24,244 nt of DNA from an uncultured Gallionellaceae bacterium (GTDB lineage Bacteria; Pseudomonadota; Gammaproteobacteria; Burkholderiales; Sulfuricellaceae). Below, in pieces: positions 1-6,944 of the stretch. The position numbers and the translations under genes are program-made. The notes beneath the pieces are model-generated. The model did no database searches. It worked only from the letters and a program-made list of their open reading frames with translations, and had not been told where the DNA came from. The stretch's first letter is position 1; each line of letters starts with the position of its first letter. Where the stretch lies: the NCBI GenBank assembly GCA_937873435.1, contig CALMWM010000063.1, forward strand, positions 1 through 24,244. Reading direction: 5' to 3'.

Positions 1-2
1 GC

Positions 3-767
3 CTGGTTCTCTTCAACGACCTCTCGTTCATTTATTTCTTCTTCGAGGTGACCACCCTCTGCTCCTTCCTCCTGATCGGCCACGACCGCACCACCATTGC
101 CACCCAGAACGCCCTGCGGGCACTGTGGATGAACAGCGCCGGCGGGGCGGCCTTCATCCTGGGGATCATCGCGGTCTACCGCGAGACCGGGAGCCTGGAG
201 CTGCAGAACATCCTGCTGCCCGGGCTGGCGAGTTCGGGCGTTTACCTGCTGGCGTTGGCCCTCCTGTGCGTGGCCGCCTTCATCAAGTCGGCGCAGTTTC
301 CCTTCCAGAGCTGGCTTCTGGGGGCGATGGTGGCGCCGACCCCGGTCTCCGCCCTGCTGCACTCGAGCACCATGGTCAAGGTGGGCATCTACCTCGTTCT
401 GCGGCTGGCGCCGGGGTTCGCGGGGACCTTCCTCAGCCAGACGGTCGCGGTGTTCGGGGCCTTCAGCTTCCTCGCCGGCGCGGGCGGCTGGCAGCGCGGT
501 TTTTTCGCGGCCATCGCGGTGGTGGCTTCCGCCGTCATCATCCATCTGCTGCGCAAGCACCCCGAGCAGAAGCTCTTCTGCCTGGCGCTCAGCCTGATCC
601 TCGGCGGCGCGCTAGGTAATCTGTGGGATCGCCTGACCATCGGCCAAGTCGTGGATTTTCTCGATGTCTACGTCAACACCAGCCATTGGCCAGCCTTCAA
701 CATCGCCGATTCGGCCATCACGGTCGGCGCTGCGCTGATGGTGTGGGACGGCTTCAAGAACAAATGA
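3..767 (+). CDS. lspA: Chimeric ORF: antiporter-like membrane subunit fragment joined to C-terminal part of signal peptidase II (LspA)
   Basis: The frame is open from base 3, so it is cut by the window edge. The first ~150 codons read like a NuoL/HyfB-type proton-translocating subunit: they contain FFFEVTTLCSFLLIG, KSAQFPFQSWLLGAM and PVSALLHSSTMVKVGIYL, which are typical of that family. From about base 460 the protein becomes LspA, the aspartic protease that removes lipoprotein signal peptides in the inner membrane. It has AGAGGWQR, then GGALGNLWDR and FNIADSA, which carry the two catalytic aspartates. The N-terminal LspA half, including the conserved NTGAAF region, is missing. Downstream fkpB overlaps by ATGA, the usual lspA-fkpB order. 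So the LspA part is at its native locus and the 5' part is foreign. Function of the fused product is doubtful. Confidence 0.75.
   Translation: MVLFNDLSFIYFFFEVTTLCSFLLIGHDRTTIATQNALRALWMNSAGGAAFILGIIAVYRETGSLELQNILLPGLASSGVYLLALALLCVAAFIKSAQFPFQSWLLGAMVAPTPVSALLHSSTMVKVGIYLVLRLAPGFAGTFLSQTVAVFGAFSFLAGAGGWQRGFFAAIAVVASAVIIHLLRKHPEQKLFCLALSLILGGALGNLWDRLTIGQVVDFLDVYVNTSHWPAFNIADSAITVGAALMVWDGFKNK
455..495. other. Junction zone of the chimeric ORF
   Basis: Both parent families have a similar short stretch here. An antiporter subunit can read FGAFxFLA and LspA reads AAFSFLAGAGGWQR. The switch therefore falls within a few tens of bases of local similarity. Such a point is typical of a false assembly join or of short-homology recombination. 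The exact base cannot be placed without parent sequences. Confidence 0.55.
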
Positions 768-1186
768 CGGTTCAACCCGGCGACACCCTCACCCTGCACT
801 TCCGCCTGGCGGCACTCAACGGCGGCGAACTCGACAACACCTTCGGCGCCGAGCCGGTCGTCGTGTGCCTGGGTAGCGGCGAACTGGATGCCAACCTGGA
901 GAAATGCCTGATCGGCCTGGAACCTGGGATACGTTACGAATTCACGCTGGAACCGCAACAAGCCTTCGGCCACGACGACCCAACCTTGATCCGGCAAATT
1001 GCCAAAGCGGCATTCGTTGGCGGCGTTCCCGCCCCCGGCAGCCTGGTCGAATTCATCCAGCCCGACGGCGGAGCGCTGGCAGGGGTCATCCGGGAAATCG
1101 GGTCGGATCAGGTCGCGGTGGATTTCAATCACCCGTTGAGCGATTGCGTGGTGCGCTTCGAAGTGGAAATTCTGGCTATCGGCTAA
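764..1186 (+). CDS. fkpB: FKBP-type peptidyl-prolyl cis-trans isomerase, SlpA/FkpB family
   Basis: This 140-residue protein matches the short cytoplasmic FKBP family (SlpA/FkpB) that isomerises prolyl bonds and acts as a chaperone. It opens with the FKBP strand TLTLHFRLA (residues 8-16). It then has LEKCLIGLEPG (45-55), AFGHDDP (67-73) and the family's C-terminal signature VDFNHPLSD (119-127) followed by VRFEVEIL. A chaperone insert lies in the middle, as usual. Length is close to the E. coli protein (149). The ATG was chosen because it overlaps the lspA stop as ATGA, which suggests translational coupling. The stop overlaps the stop of the convergent mshP gene by two bases. Confidence 0.9.
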   Translation: MTVQPGDTLTLHFRLAALNGGELDNTFGAEPVVVCLGSGELDANLEKCLIGLEPGIRYEFTLEPQQAFGHDDPTLIRQIAKAAFVGGVPAPGSLVEFIQPDGGALAGVIREIGSDQVAVDFNHPLSDCVVRFEVEILAIG

Positions 1187-1656
1187 GGCACGACCTGGCG
1201 GGATGCCGGAATCATCTGGTAACCGCCGGCAGTTTTCTGAATCTGGATGGACAGCGTCTTGATGCCGCAAAACGGTTCAGCCGGATTCGGACAAGGGGTC
1301 ACATTCGGACAGATTGCCGTGCTGGTAATGGTGCAAATCGCCGGAGCGGATGCTACAGAACACCCTTGAACAATAACAATATTGCATGGCGCAGGTGCTG
1401 GTGTTGTGATGCCGCCTATAAGCGGGCTAGCCAAACAATCGCCTGTTTCGAGCCCGGCCAAACAATATTTCAACCCGCTCTGCGCTGCCGCCAGCGCCAT
1501 GTTGCCGTTATGCGCCAAGCTGTTGGTCGCGCTGGAAACCACGGAGAGATTGGTCATCGCGTACAACATTGCTCCGCCCGCCACCATCAGAAAAACCACG
1601 GTTACGAGGATAAATGCGCCAGTTTGTTGGAAACGCCTCTGCATATATTTCGTCAT
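1183..1656 (-). CDS. mshP: MSHA-type pilus biogenesis pseudopilin-like protein, MshP-like
   Basis: The last gene of a minus-strand pseudopilin cluster, 157 residues. It has a short charged leader (MTKYMQRRFQQTG) followed by a hydrophobic helix AFILVTVVFLMVAGGAML (residues 14-31). Then come a conserved small-residue helix (NMALAAAQSGLKYCL) and a Cys/Pro-rich globular part. The usual Glu at mature position 5 is absent, as in PilX/GspK/MshP-like minor components. The ATG at 1656 was chosen because it overlaps the mshO stop as ATGA; an ATG 11 codons upstream would add a non-leader extension. The MshP assignment rests mainly on gene order and on the leader; sequence similarity in this family is weak. 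Confidence 0.7.
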   Translation of the reverse strand: MTKYMQRRFQQTGAFILVTVVFLMVAGGAMLYAMTNLSVVSSATNSLAHNGNMALAAAQSGLKYCLAGLETGDCLASPLIGGITTPAPAPCNIVIVQGCSVASAPAICTITSTAICPNVTPCPNPAEPFCGIKTLSIQIQKTAGGYQMIPASRQVVP

Positions 1657-2480
1657 TGGAAGGTAAACGCCTTCTTGAGGATGCTCCAACCCTCCGGCGT
1701 GGCCACTTTCACATCGACCACGGCGGGTACCACGGAGGAAATGAAAGCGTTGATCGATGTGCTGTTGCCGCTTGTCAGTACGGAAGAAACTGGCATGGTG
1801 CCGGACATGAAGGTCACGCTGGAGACTATCCCGTTCCCCAGCCCTGGAAAATAACCGCCGACCGAAACCGCAATAGTAGCGCTTACCGCCCCGGTAACCG
1901 GCGAGATGGACGCGGCGTAAGGCCCATTGACGTAGCTGTACAGCGTGCTCGAAACCGGGATGACGACGGGATCGTTGAACCCCGCGGTAAATTTGAAATC
2001 CAGATTGAGGCGACTGCGCTGGCTGCTGCCGACCGCACTGACATAGCCAAACGGACAGGTGCTGCCGGTGGGCAGCGTGACGTTGTCCAGCAGCGCGCCA
2101 CTCCCGCTTACCCAGGGCGTGGACACCAAGATCTGCCTGCTGTTAAGCAGCCAGTAGTATCTGACCGTCTCGCTTGCCACCACTTCGCTGTTCGCCCCGC
2201 TTACCCCGCTGGCCGTCGCCATGGTGAATTCGCAACCCGAAGCAAAGAGCACCGGAATAGCCGTTCCTTCGATGAGTGAATGGCGAAAATCCTCGCTCAA
2301 ACGCCACAATGCCGCCTCGCGCGGAGAAAGCGCCTGTTCCGCCTGGACGCCGACCAGGTAGGAAGGTGCGAGCTTGCTAATCAGCAGGCCGCCGACCGCA
2401 GCCATCGAAACGAACAGCACGATGGTGACGACCATTTCGATCAGGGTGAAGCCTTTCGCGGGAATGCGCCTACTGCACAT
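1653..2480 (-). CDS. mshO: MSHA pilus minor pseudopilin, MshO-like
   Basis: A 275-residue protein with a type IV prepilin leader: MCSRRIPAKG, then FTLIEMVVTIVLFVSMAAVGGLL. Prepilin peptidase would cut after Gly10, leaving Phe1 and Glu5. The long globular part contains SPREAALWRLSEDFRHSL, a feature of PilW/MshO-like minor pilins, and Cys residues at regular spacing. It overlaps the mshD stop by 11 bases and the mshP start by 4 bases, so the genes are coupled. Its likely place is the inner membrane and then the tip or initiation complex of a mannose-sensitive-haemagglutinin type pilus. A PilW-like protein of another type IV system is the alternative. Confidence 0.75.
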   Translation of the reverse strand: MCSRRIPAKGFTLIEMVVTIVLFVSMAAVGGLLISKLAPSYLVGVQAEQALSPREAALWRLSEDFRHSLIEGTAIPVLFASGCEFTMATASGVSGANSEVVASETVRYYWLLNSRQILVSTPWVSGSGALLDNVTLPTGSTCPFGYVSAVGSSQRSRLNLDFKFTAGFNDPVVIPVSSTLYSYVNGPYAASISPVTGAVSATIAVSVGGYFPGLGNGIVSSVTFMSGTMPVSSVLTSGNSTSINAFISSVVPAVVDVKVATPEGWSILKKAFTFQ

Positions 2481-2865
2481 CGAAGCTATCCCCGGTGAGC
2501 GTTACGCAACTGGCGCAAAAGGCGGCACTCACCGTGACGGTGAGATGCACCCCGGAAGCCACGCTAACTCCGCCGACTATGGAAGACTCGCCGGCAATGG
2601 CGGCCCAATAAGCGGTGCCATCCACGTTGAATGTCGGTGCGGTGCCGGACGCCGCCACTGCCGACTGAAACGAGCCGGACAACAGATAATCCATTTGACC
2701 GGAGGCGATATTCTCCATGGCGACGACTTGCAGCGGCGAAGTGGTGTTTTTCATTACAGAAGAAAAAGCCGAAAAAAAACCGGTAGCGATCACCGCAAGC
2801 ACGACGATGCCCACGACCAACTCGACGAGAGAAAATCCCAGCTGTCTTCTGTGGCTAGCTGCCAA
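2470..2865 (-). CDS. mshD: MSHA pilus minor pseudopilin, MshD-like (probable TTG start)
   Basis: The protein carries a type IV prepilin leader and helix, GFSLVELVVGIVVLAVIATGFF, and a small globular domain ending CASCVTLTGDSFDVQ. An ATG exists at 2913 but would add 16 residues that do not look like a prepilin leader and would overlap mshC by 59 bases. A TTG at 2865 gives MAASHRRQLG, a normal ten-residue basic leader cut after Gly10, and overlaps mshC by only 11 bases. I prefer that start; it is an inference. Product length is then 131 residues. The gene lies between mshC and mshO as in Vibrio msh operons. Confidence 0.7.
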   Translation of the reverse strand: MAASHRRQLGFSLVELVVGIVVLAVIATGFFSAFSSVMKNTTSPLQVVAMENIASGQMDYLLSGSFQSAVAASGTAPTFNVDGTAYWAAIAGESSIVGGVSVASGVHLTVTVSAAFCASCVTLTGDSFDVQ

Positions 2866-3295
2866 GATGGGCGAATCCTGTAGGTTCGAGAACAACGGTA
2901 TAGCGCACCGCACCGTTTTCCACTATGCTGAAAGTCGCTCCTGCCTGCGAGATGCCGCCCGCACCGTAAGTAACCGTACCGGTGGATAGCGAAATACTGG
3001 AATTCAGTCTTACCCTGTAATCGCTGTAGGCTTCATTGGCAAGCGGGACGACTGTTCCAGTCTTATCCTTAACCGTTATTTGTGGGTCAATAGCTGCGAT
3101 CACCACACTAGCCCCTCCCTGCCGCTGCGCCAGCACCTGAGCATACTGCAATGCCGCCAGCAATCGATCCGCCGCAGTGCGCGCCGCGAACTCGCCCGCA
3201 CCCACGCGCGGGATCGCAGACGCGGCCAGCACGACCACGATCACCGTGACGGCAACGAATTCAACCAGAGTAAATCCGCTTTGTTTGTTCGACAT
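2855..3295 (-). CDS. mshC: MSHA pilus pseudopilin, MshC-like
   Basis: The first gene of the pseudopilin cluster, 146 residues. The leader MSNKQSG is followed by FTLVEFVAVTVIVVVLAASAIPR: cleavage after Gly7, mature Phe1 and Glu5. Downstream is an AADRLLAALQYAQVLAQRQG helix typical of GspH/FimT/MshC-type pseudopilins, then a beta-rich domain ending VLEPTGFAHLGS. The protein should be processed by PilD-type prepilin peptidase and assembled at the inner membrane. No major pilin gene (mshA) or mshB lies upstream; the next gene is divergent and unrelated. FimT/GspH of another secretion or pilus system is the main alternative. Confidence 0.75.
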   Translation of the reverse strand: MSNKQSGFTLVEFVAVTVIVVVLAASAIPRVGAGEFAARTAADRLLAALQYAQVLAQRQGGASVVIAAIDPQITVKDKTGTVVPLANEAYSDYRVRLNSSISLSTGTVTYGAGGISQAGATFSIVENGAVRYTVVLEPTGFAHLGS

Positions 3296-3404
3296 AGCTT
3301 GTCTTTATCATGCACCAAAATGAAATTCTACCGGTAATCCGCCCAAGTTAATTGTAAGCATTTCGTAAGATGATGACATATCTCGTACATCAGAAATGCC
3401 TAAT

Positions 3405-3439
3405 TAGCCATCATCCAGACGACATGTTATATTCATGTC
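3405..3439 (+). promoter_or_regulatory. Candidate promoter with overlapping palindrome upstream of the SQR operon
   Basis: TAGCCA (3405-3410), 17 bases, then TATATT (3428-3433) resembles a sigma-70 promoter with a weak -35. The -10 box sits inside an inverted repeat GACATG-N7-CATGTC (3421-3439), a plausible operator. The 199-bp region between mshC and the small gene is AT-rich compared with its surroundings. This is pattern matching only. Confidence 0.35.
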
Positions 3440-3494
3440 CGGGAGAATAATAATAATCTTTTTATCACCAAAATTAATTAAGAGGGTACAAGAG

Positions 3495-3710
3495 ATGACA
3501 ATGAGCAAGACGGAGAAAAAGAACTGGCAGTTACAGGATGGCGTCCAGATGGATGCCGCTACGGCCGGTGAGGTGGCAAAAATCGCCTGTGCGCTGAAAT
3601 CGCTTTCTGTGTATGCCGCACTGGCCTACGAGCAGGACGATGTTCCCGCGGATTTGCAGCCCCTGGTCGACGACGGGCTGGAAGCAATGCAAAAAATCTT
3701 TAAGTGGTAA
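3495..3710 (+). CDS. Unknown 71-residue protein encoded just upstream of SQR
   Basis: I do not recognise this family. The ATG at 3495 is preceded by AGAGGG (3481-3486), eight bases upstream; a second ATG lies two codons on. The protein begins MTMSKTEKKNWQLQDG, has a predicted helical middle (GEVAKIACALKSLSVYAALAYEQ) with one Cys at residue 32, an acidic stretch and ends MQKIFKW. There is no signal peptide and no clear membrane span. The gene is 16 bases ahead of the SQR gene, which has its own GAGGAG ribosome site, so they are almost surely co-transcribed. A role as partner or assembly factor of SQR is only a guess. Confidence 0.8.
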   Translation: MTMSKTEKKNWQLQDGVQMDAATAGEVAKIACALKSLSVYAALAYEQDDVPADLQPLVDDGLEAMQKIFKW

Positions 3711-3726
3711 GAGGAGAATACTGAGT

Positions 3727-4995
3727 ATGGCACATATCGTAATTATGGGAGCAGGCATCGGCGGCATGTCGATGGCGTATGAAATGCGCGAGGCAGTTCG
3801 CCCAGAAGACAAGGTCACCGTTATTTCCGATTCACCGACCTTCCAGTTCGTCCCCTCCAACCCTTGGGTGGCCGTCAACTGGCGCACCAAGGAAGACATC
3901 ACCATTCCCATCGCGCCCTATTTCGAGCGCAAGAACATCGGTTTCGTGCCTACCGCCGCCAAGCGCGTGCACCCGGAAAAAAACCAGGTGGAACTGGCAG
4001 ACGGCCGTTTCATCGACTATGACTTCCTGGTGATCGCCACCGGGCCGAAACTGGCTTTCGACGAAGTCGAGGGTGCCGGCCCCGGCAAGAACAGCCACTC
4101 CATCTGCCACGTCGACCATGCAGTCGAAGCCGGCAAGGCATGGGATGCTTTCGTCAAGGACCCCGGCCCGATCGTAGTCGGTGCGGTACAAATGGCCTCC
4201 TGCTACGGCCCGGCCTATGAATACGCGATGATCATGGACACCGACTTGCGCAAGCGCAAGATCCGCGACAAGGTGCCGATGACTTACGTCACCGCCGAAC
4301 CCTACATCGGCCACCTCGGCCTGGGCGGCGTGGGCGACTCGAAGGGGATGATGGAATCGGTGATGCGCGATCGTCACATCAAGTGGATCTGCAACGCCAA
4401 GGTCAGCAAAATCGAGCCGGGCAAGATGTTCGTCACAGAACACGACGAAATGGGCAACGTCAAGAAAGAACACGAGCTGCCGTTCAAGCACTCGATGATG
4501 CTGCCGGCGTTCAAGGGTATCGACGCGGTATTCGGCATCGAAGGGTTGGTCAACCCGCGCGGCTTCATCCTGATCGACCCGTACCAGCGCAATCCGAAAT
4601 ACAACAACATCTATTCGGTCGGCGTATGCGTCGCCATCCCGCCGGTGGAAGCCACCCCGGTACCGACAGGCACCCCGAAAACCGGCTACATGATCGAATC
4701 CATGGTCACCGCCACCGCGCACAACATCCGCGCAGTGCTCGACGGCAAGGAACCCGATCAAAAAGGCACCTGGAACGCCATCTGCCTGGCCGATTTCGGC
4801 GACACCGGCGCGGCTTTCGTGGCCATGCCGCAGATTCCGCCGCGCAACGTCAACTGGTTCAAGGAAGGCAAGTGGGTGCACTTGGCCAAGATCGCCTTCG
4901 AGAAATACTTCATCCGCAAGATGAAGAAAGGCACCACCGAGCCGATTTACGAGAAGTATGTACTCGGCGTGCTGGGCATTAAAAAGCTCAAATAA
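3727..4995 (+). CDS. sqr: Sulfide:quinone oxidoreductase (FAD-dependent)
   Basis: SQR oxidises sulfide to sulfane sulfur or polysulfide and passes electrons to the quinone pool at the membrane. The 422-residue protein starts with the FAD-binding GAGIGGMSMA (residues 8-17) and has the second nucleotide motif LVIATGPKL (101-109). Cysteines at 127, 159 and 353 (ICH, ASCY, AICLADFG) have spacings of 32 and 194, matching the three redox cysteines of characterised SQRs such as A. ferrooxidans (128, 160, 356). PVPTGTPKTGYMIE (311-324) is also typical of the family. The C-terminal ~45 residues are amphipathic and basic/aromatic, fitting a monotopic membrane anchor. There is no signal peptide. The ATG has GAGGAG ten bases upstream. 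The SQR subtype was not determined. Confidence 0.88.
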   Translation: MAHIVIMGAGIGGMSMAYEMREAVRPEDKVTVISDSPTFQFVPSNPWVAVNWRTKEDITIPIAPYFERKNIGFVPTAAKRVHPEKNQVELADGRFIDYDFLVIATGPKLAFDEVEGAGPGKNSHSICHVDHAVEAGKAWDAFVKDPGPIVVGAVQMASCYGPAYEYAMIMDTDLRKRKIRDKVPMTYVTAEPYIGHLGLGGVGDSKGMMESVMRDRHIKWICNAKVSKIEPGKMFVTEHDEMGNVKKEHELPFKHSMMLPAFKGIDAVFGIEGLVNPRGFILIDPYQRNPKYNNIYSVGVCVAIPPVEATPVPTGTPKTGYMIESMVTATAHNIRAVLDGKEPDQKGTWNAICLADFGDTGAAFVAMPQIPPRNVNWFKEGKWVHLAKIAFEKYFIRKMKKGTTEPIYEKYVLGVLGIKKLK

Positions 4996-5018
4996 GCAAA
5001 AAGTTGTTGCACTCCGAG

Positions 5019-5046
5019 AAGGGCGGCTCAGGCCGCCCTTTTCTTT
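5019..5046 (+). terminator. Rho-independent terminator of the SQR operon
   Basis: AAGGGCGGC, loop TCAG, GCCGCCCTT: a perfect nine-base-pair stem at 5019-5040, followed by a short T-rich tract. It starts 23 bases after the SQR stop codon. Confidence 0.85.
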
Positions 5047-5100
5047 GTCCGTTGCGGCAGGAAAGCTTGGCCTCTGTTGTGGCGCAAGAACTGCCCTCCC

Positions 5101-5994
5101 TTACGCCCACAACCAGGCTGCCCCCCTCACCCCGCTCGAATCACCGTATCGATTCGCCGCCAGGCGGGTCTCCACACAGTCGGAAAAAACGTATTGCCCC
5201 CAGCGCCGGGGAACTTCGCGGTACAAGCGCCGGATATTCGACATTCCCCCGCCGAGCACGATCACGTCGGGATCGAGGATATTCACGACATGCGCCAAGG
5301 CCCGCGCCAGCCGGTCTTCGTAGCGTTCCAGCGTGGCATTGCAAGCGGGATTGCCCGCGTCGGCGCCAGCCACGATGGCCACCGCGTCCAGCACACCGCC
5401 ATGAAGCCGGGCATAATCCGCCGCGATGCCCGGACCGGAGAGGAAGGTTTCGATGCATCCCTGCTTGCCGCAATAGCAGGCAGGCCCGGGCAAATCTTCG
5501 GCATCCGGCCAGGGTAGCGGATTGTGACCCCATTCCCCGGCAATACGGTTGGGGCCGGTGAGTATCCGGCCGTGAACAACGATACCGCCGCCCACGCCGG
5601 TGCCGAGGATCACCCCGAACACCACTTCCGCGCCTGCCGCTGCGCCGTCCAACGCTTCGGACAAGGCGAAGCAGTTGGCATCGTTGGCTATTTTTACCTG
5701 CCTGCCGAGCAGGGACTCCAGATCGCGCTGGATGGGCTGGCCGTTGAGTTGGGTAGAGTTGGAATTCCTGAGCAGGCCGCTGCATGGAGAAATCGCGCCT
5801 GGGGTACCGATGCCCACAGTGCCTTGCATATCCAGCACCGCCTCGGCCCCGGCAACGAGGCCGGCTATCGCCGCCAGGGTCGCGGGATAATTGCCGCGCG
5901 GGGTAGCGACGCGGCGGCGCAACAATTCGTTGCCGCCCTCGTCGAGCGCGACGATTTCGATCTTGGTGCCGCCCAGATCGATGCCCAGCCGCAT
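5101..5994 (-). CDS. mak: ROK-family sugar kinase, fructokinase (Mak)-like
   Basis: A 297-residue ROK kinase that would phosphorylate a hexose with ATP in the cytosol. The phosphate-binding loop DLGGTK is at residues 6-11. NDAN (104-107) carries the catalytic Asp105. LGTGVGGG (130-137) and EWGH (154-157) follow. A zinc site is formed by His157 and CYCGKQGC (Cys173, 175, 180). LGGGMSN is near the C-terminus. The N-terminus (GIDLGGTKIEIVALDEGGNE) and length resemble E. coli Mak (302 residues), so fructose or mannose is the likely substrate; NagK-type or glucokinase activity cannot be ruled out. It starts four bases after the FHA gene stop and faces SQR convergently. Confidence 0.85.
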   Translation of the reverse strand: MRLGIDLGGTKIEIVALDEGGNELLRRRVATPRGNYPATLAAIAGLVAGAEAVLDMQGTVGIGTPGAISPCSGLLRNSNSTQLNGQPIQRDLESLLGRQVKIANDANCFALSEALDGAAAGAEVVFGVILGTGVGGGIVVHGRILTGPNRIAGEWGHNPLPWPDAEDLPGPACYCGKQGCIETFLSGPGIAADYARLHGGVLDAVAIVAGADAGNPACNATLERYEDRLARALAHVVNILDPDVIVLGGGMSNIRRLYREVPRRWGQYVFSDCVETRLAANRYGDSSGVRGAAWLWA

Positions 5995-5998
5995 GGAT

Positions 5999-6346
5999 TC
6001 AAGCCGGCTTTTCGCCGACTTTCAGGGTGCGTTCCAGCGTGCTGCCGTCGGCCTTCTTGTGTTCGTCGAGCACGTAAACCAGGTAGCGCAGGATGGCAAT
6101 CGGGGTGCCGATATGAATCGTCGTGGGCTGCGCGATTTTGGTTCCGCCAACTAGGGTGCCGTTGGTGCTGCCGAGGTCTTCGACCGTCAGTTCGGGGGAC
6201 AGGGTGATTTTGGCATGGACACCGCTCACCGACGGGTTGTCGATCTGGATGTCGTTCTCGGCGTTGCGCCCGATGGTCACTACCGCCTTGTCGGTCAGCA
6301 AGTCGCGCTGGATGAAGCCATCCAGCATTAGCACGATTCTTTTCAT
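5999..6346 (-). CDS. Stand-alone FHA-domain protein
   Basis: This 115-residue protein is almost entirely one forkhead-associated domain, a phosphothreonine-binding module. The FHA signature residues are present: IGR (25-27), SGVHAKI (41-47, with Ser41 and His44) and DLGSTNGTLV (57-66, Asn62). No other domain or membrane segment is seen. The ATG at 6346 was chosen because GAGG precedes it at a good distance; an upstream ATG would add ten residues. The next gene, a sugar kinase, follows after four bases, so they form an operon. The phosphoprotein partner is unknown, and no Ser/Thr kinase gene is in the window. Confidence 0.85.
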   Translation of the reverse strand: MKRIVLMLDGFIQRDLLTDKAVVTIGRNAENDIQIDNPSVSGVHAKITLSPELTVEDLGSTNGTLVGGTKIAQPTTIHIGTPIAILRYLVYVLDEHKKADGSTLERTLKVGEKPA

Positions 6347-6367
6347 CTGTTTAACCTCGTTCCACCG

Positions 6368-6385
6368 TGAATCCAATCTGAATCC
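6368..6385 (-). repeat. Short direct repeat upstream of the FHA gene
   Basis: TGAATCC occurs twice, separated by four bases, an 11-base period of about one helix turn. It lies about 22 bases before the FHA start codon, between that start and the candidate REP-like hairpin. It could bind a regulator, but the repeat is short and could be chance. Confidence 0.3.
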
Positions 6386-6429
6386 GACATAATTTGGAAT
6401 AAAAGCAGACTACATGCTGCGTTGGTTTG

Positions 6430-6458
6430 CTCCCTCTCCCGCCTGCGGGAGAAGGGAG
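6430..6458. repeat. REP-like hairpin between the DUF1841 gene and the FHA gene
   Basis: CTCCCTCTCCCGC pairs with GCGGGAGAAGGGAG around a very small loop, with one bulged base. The wording (CTCTCCCGC..GCGGGAG) is like extragenic palindromes common in proteobacterial genomes. There is no T-tract on either side, so it is not a classical terminator. It may still stabilise or end the nth-DUF1841 transcript. Confidence 0.6.
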
Positions 6459-6518
6459 TCCCCGACCCAGCGTTTTCACTACAAGGATAACTGATTTGAC
6501 CGGCGCTTGCCCAGCACC

Positions 6519-6944
6519 TCAGCCATGCCGCTCCAGGCACTCGAAATACACCGCCGGGTCGGGCGGCGTGCGGTGGCGTTGCGCCTGCCACAGCATTTCG
6601 CCCAGGCATTCCTGGAGGATATGCTCGGCGGCGTGCTCGTCGCCGATTTTGGCCAGCAGGCGCTGGTAATGCGCGACGATACCGCGCGGCTGGTCGATGG
6701 AAAGCTGCTCGCGGATCGCGAGGTGCATACTGAGGTGCAGGAACGGGTTGGCCTCGCCGTTTTCCGGGAGGTAGTCGCGCTCCAGGTAGTGCTCGGGATT
6801 GTCGAGCTGGGGGTGGTATTCGGGATGGAGCAGCATCACTGCCAGCGCCATCCGCTCCAGGTCGGTGAGCGCGGCGCCGTCGCACTGCTTGCGCCAGGTG
6901 TCGAAGAGGAAGCGACGCGCCTGGTCGCGGCTGGGGCTAAACAT
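6519..6944 (-). CDS. DUF1841 family protein
   Basis: A 141-residue protein of a family found mostly in beta- and gammaproteobacteria and of unknown function. Family hallmarks are the opening MFSPSRDQARRFLFDTWRK, HPEYHPQLDNPEHYLERDYLP (41-61), NPFLHLSMHLAIREQLSIDQP (66-86) and the C-terminal ECLGEMLWQAQR (112-123). It is soluble, helical and His-rich; the HLSMHLAIREQ segment could be a metal site, but this is a guess. It overlaps the nth stop by eight bases, a pairing seen often in betaproteobacteria, so it may act near DNA repair or merely be co-expressed. Confidence 0.85.
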   Translation of the reverse strand: MFSPSRDQARRFLFDTWRKQCDGAALTDLERMALAVMLLHPEYHPQLDNPEHYLERDYLPENGEANPFLHLSMHLAIREQLSIDQPRGIVAHYQRLLAKIGDEHAAEHILQECLGEMLWQAQRHRTPPDPAVYFECLERHG

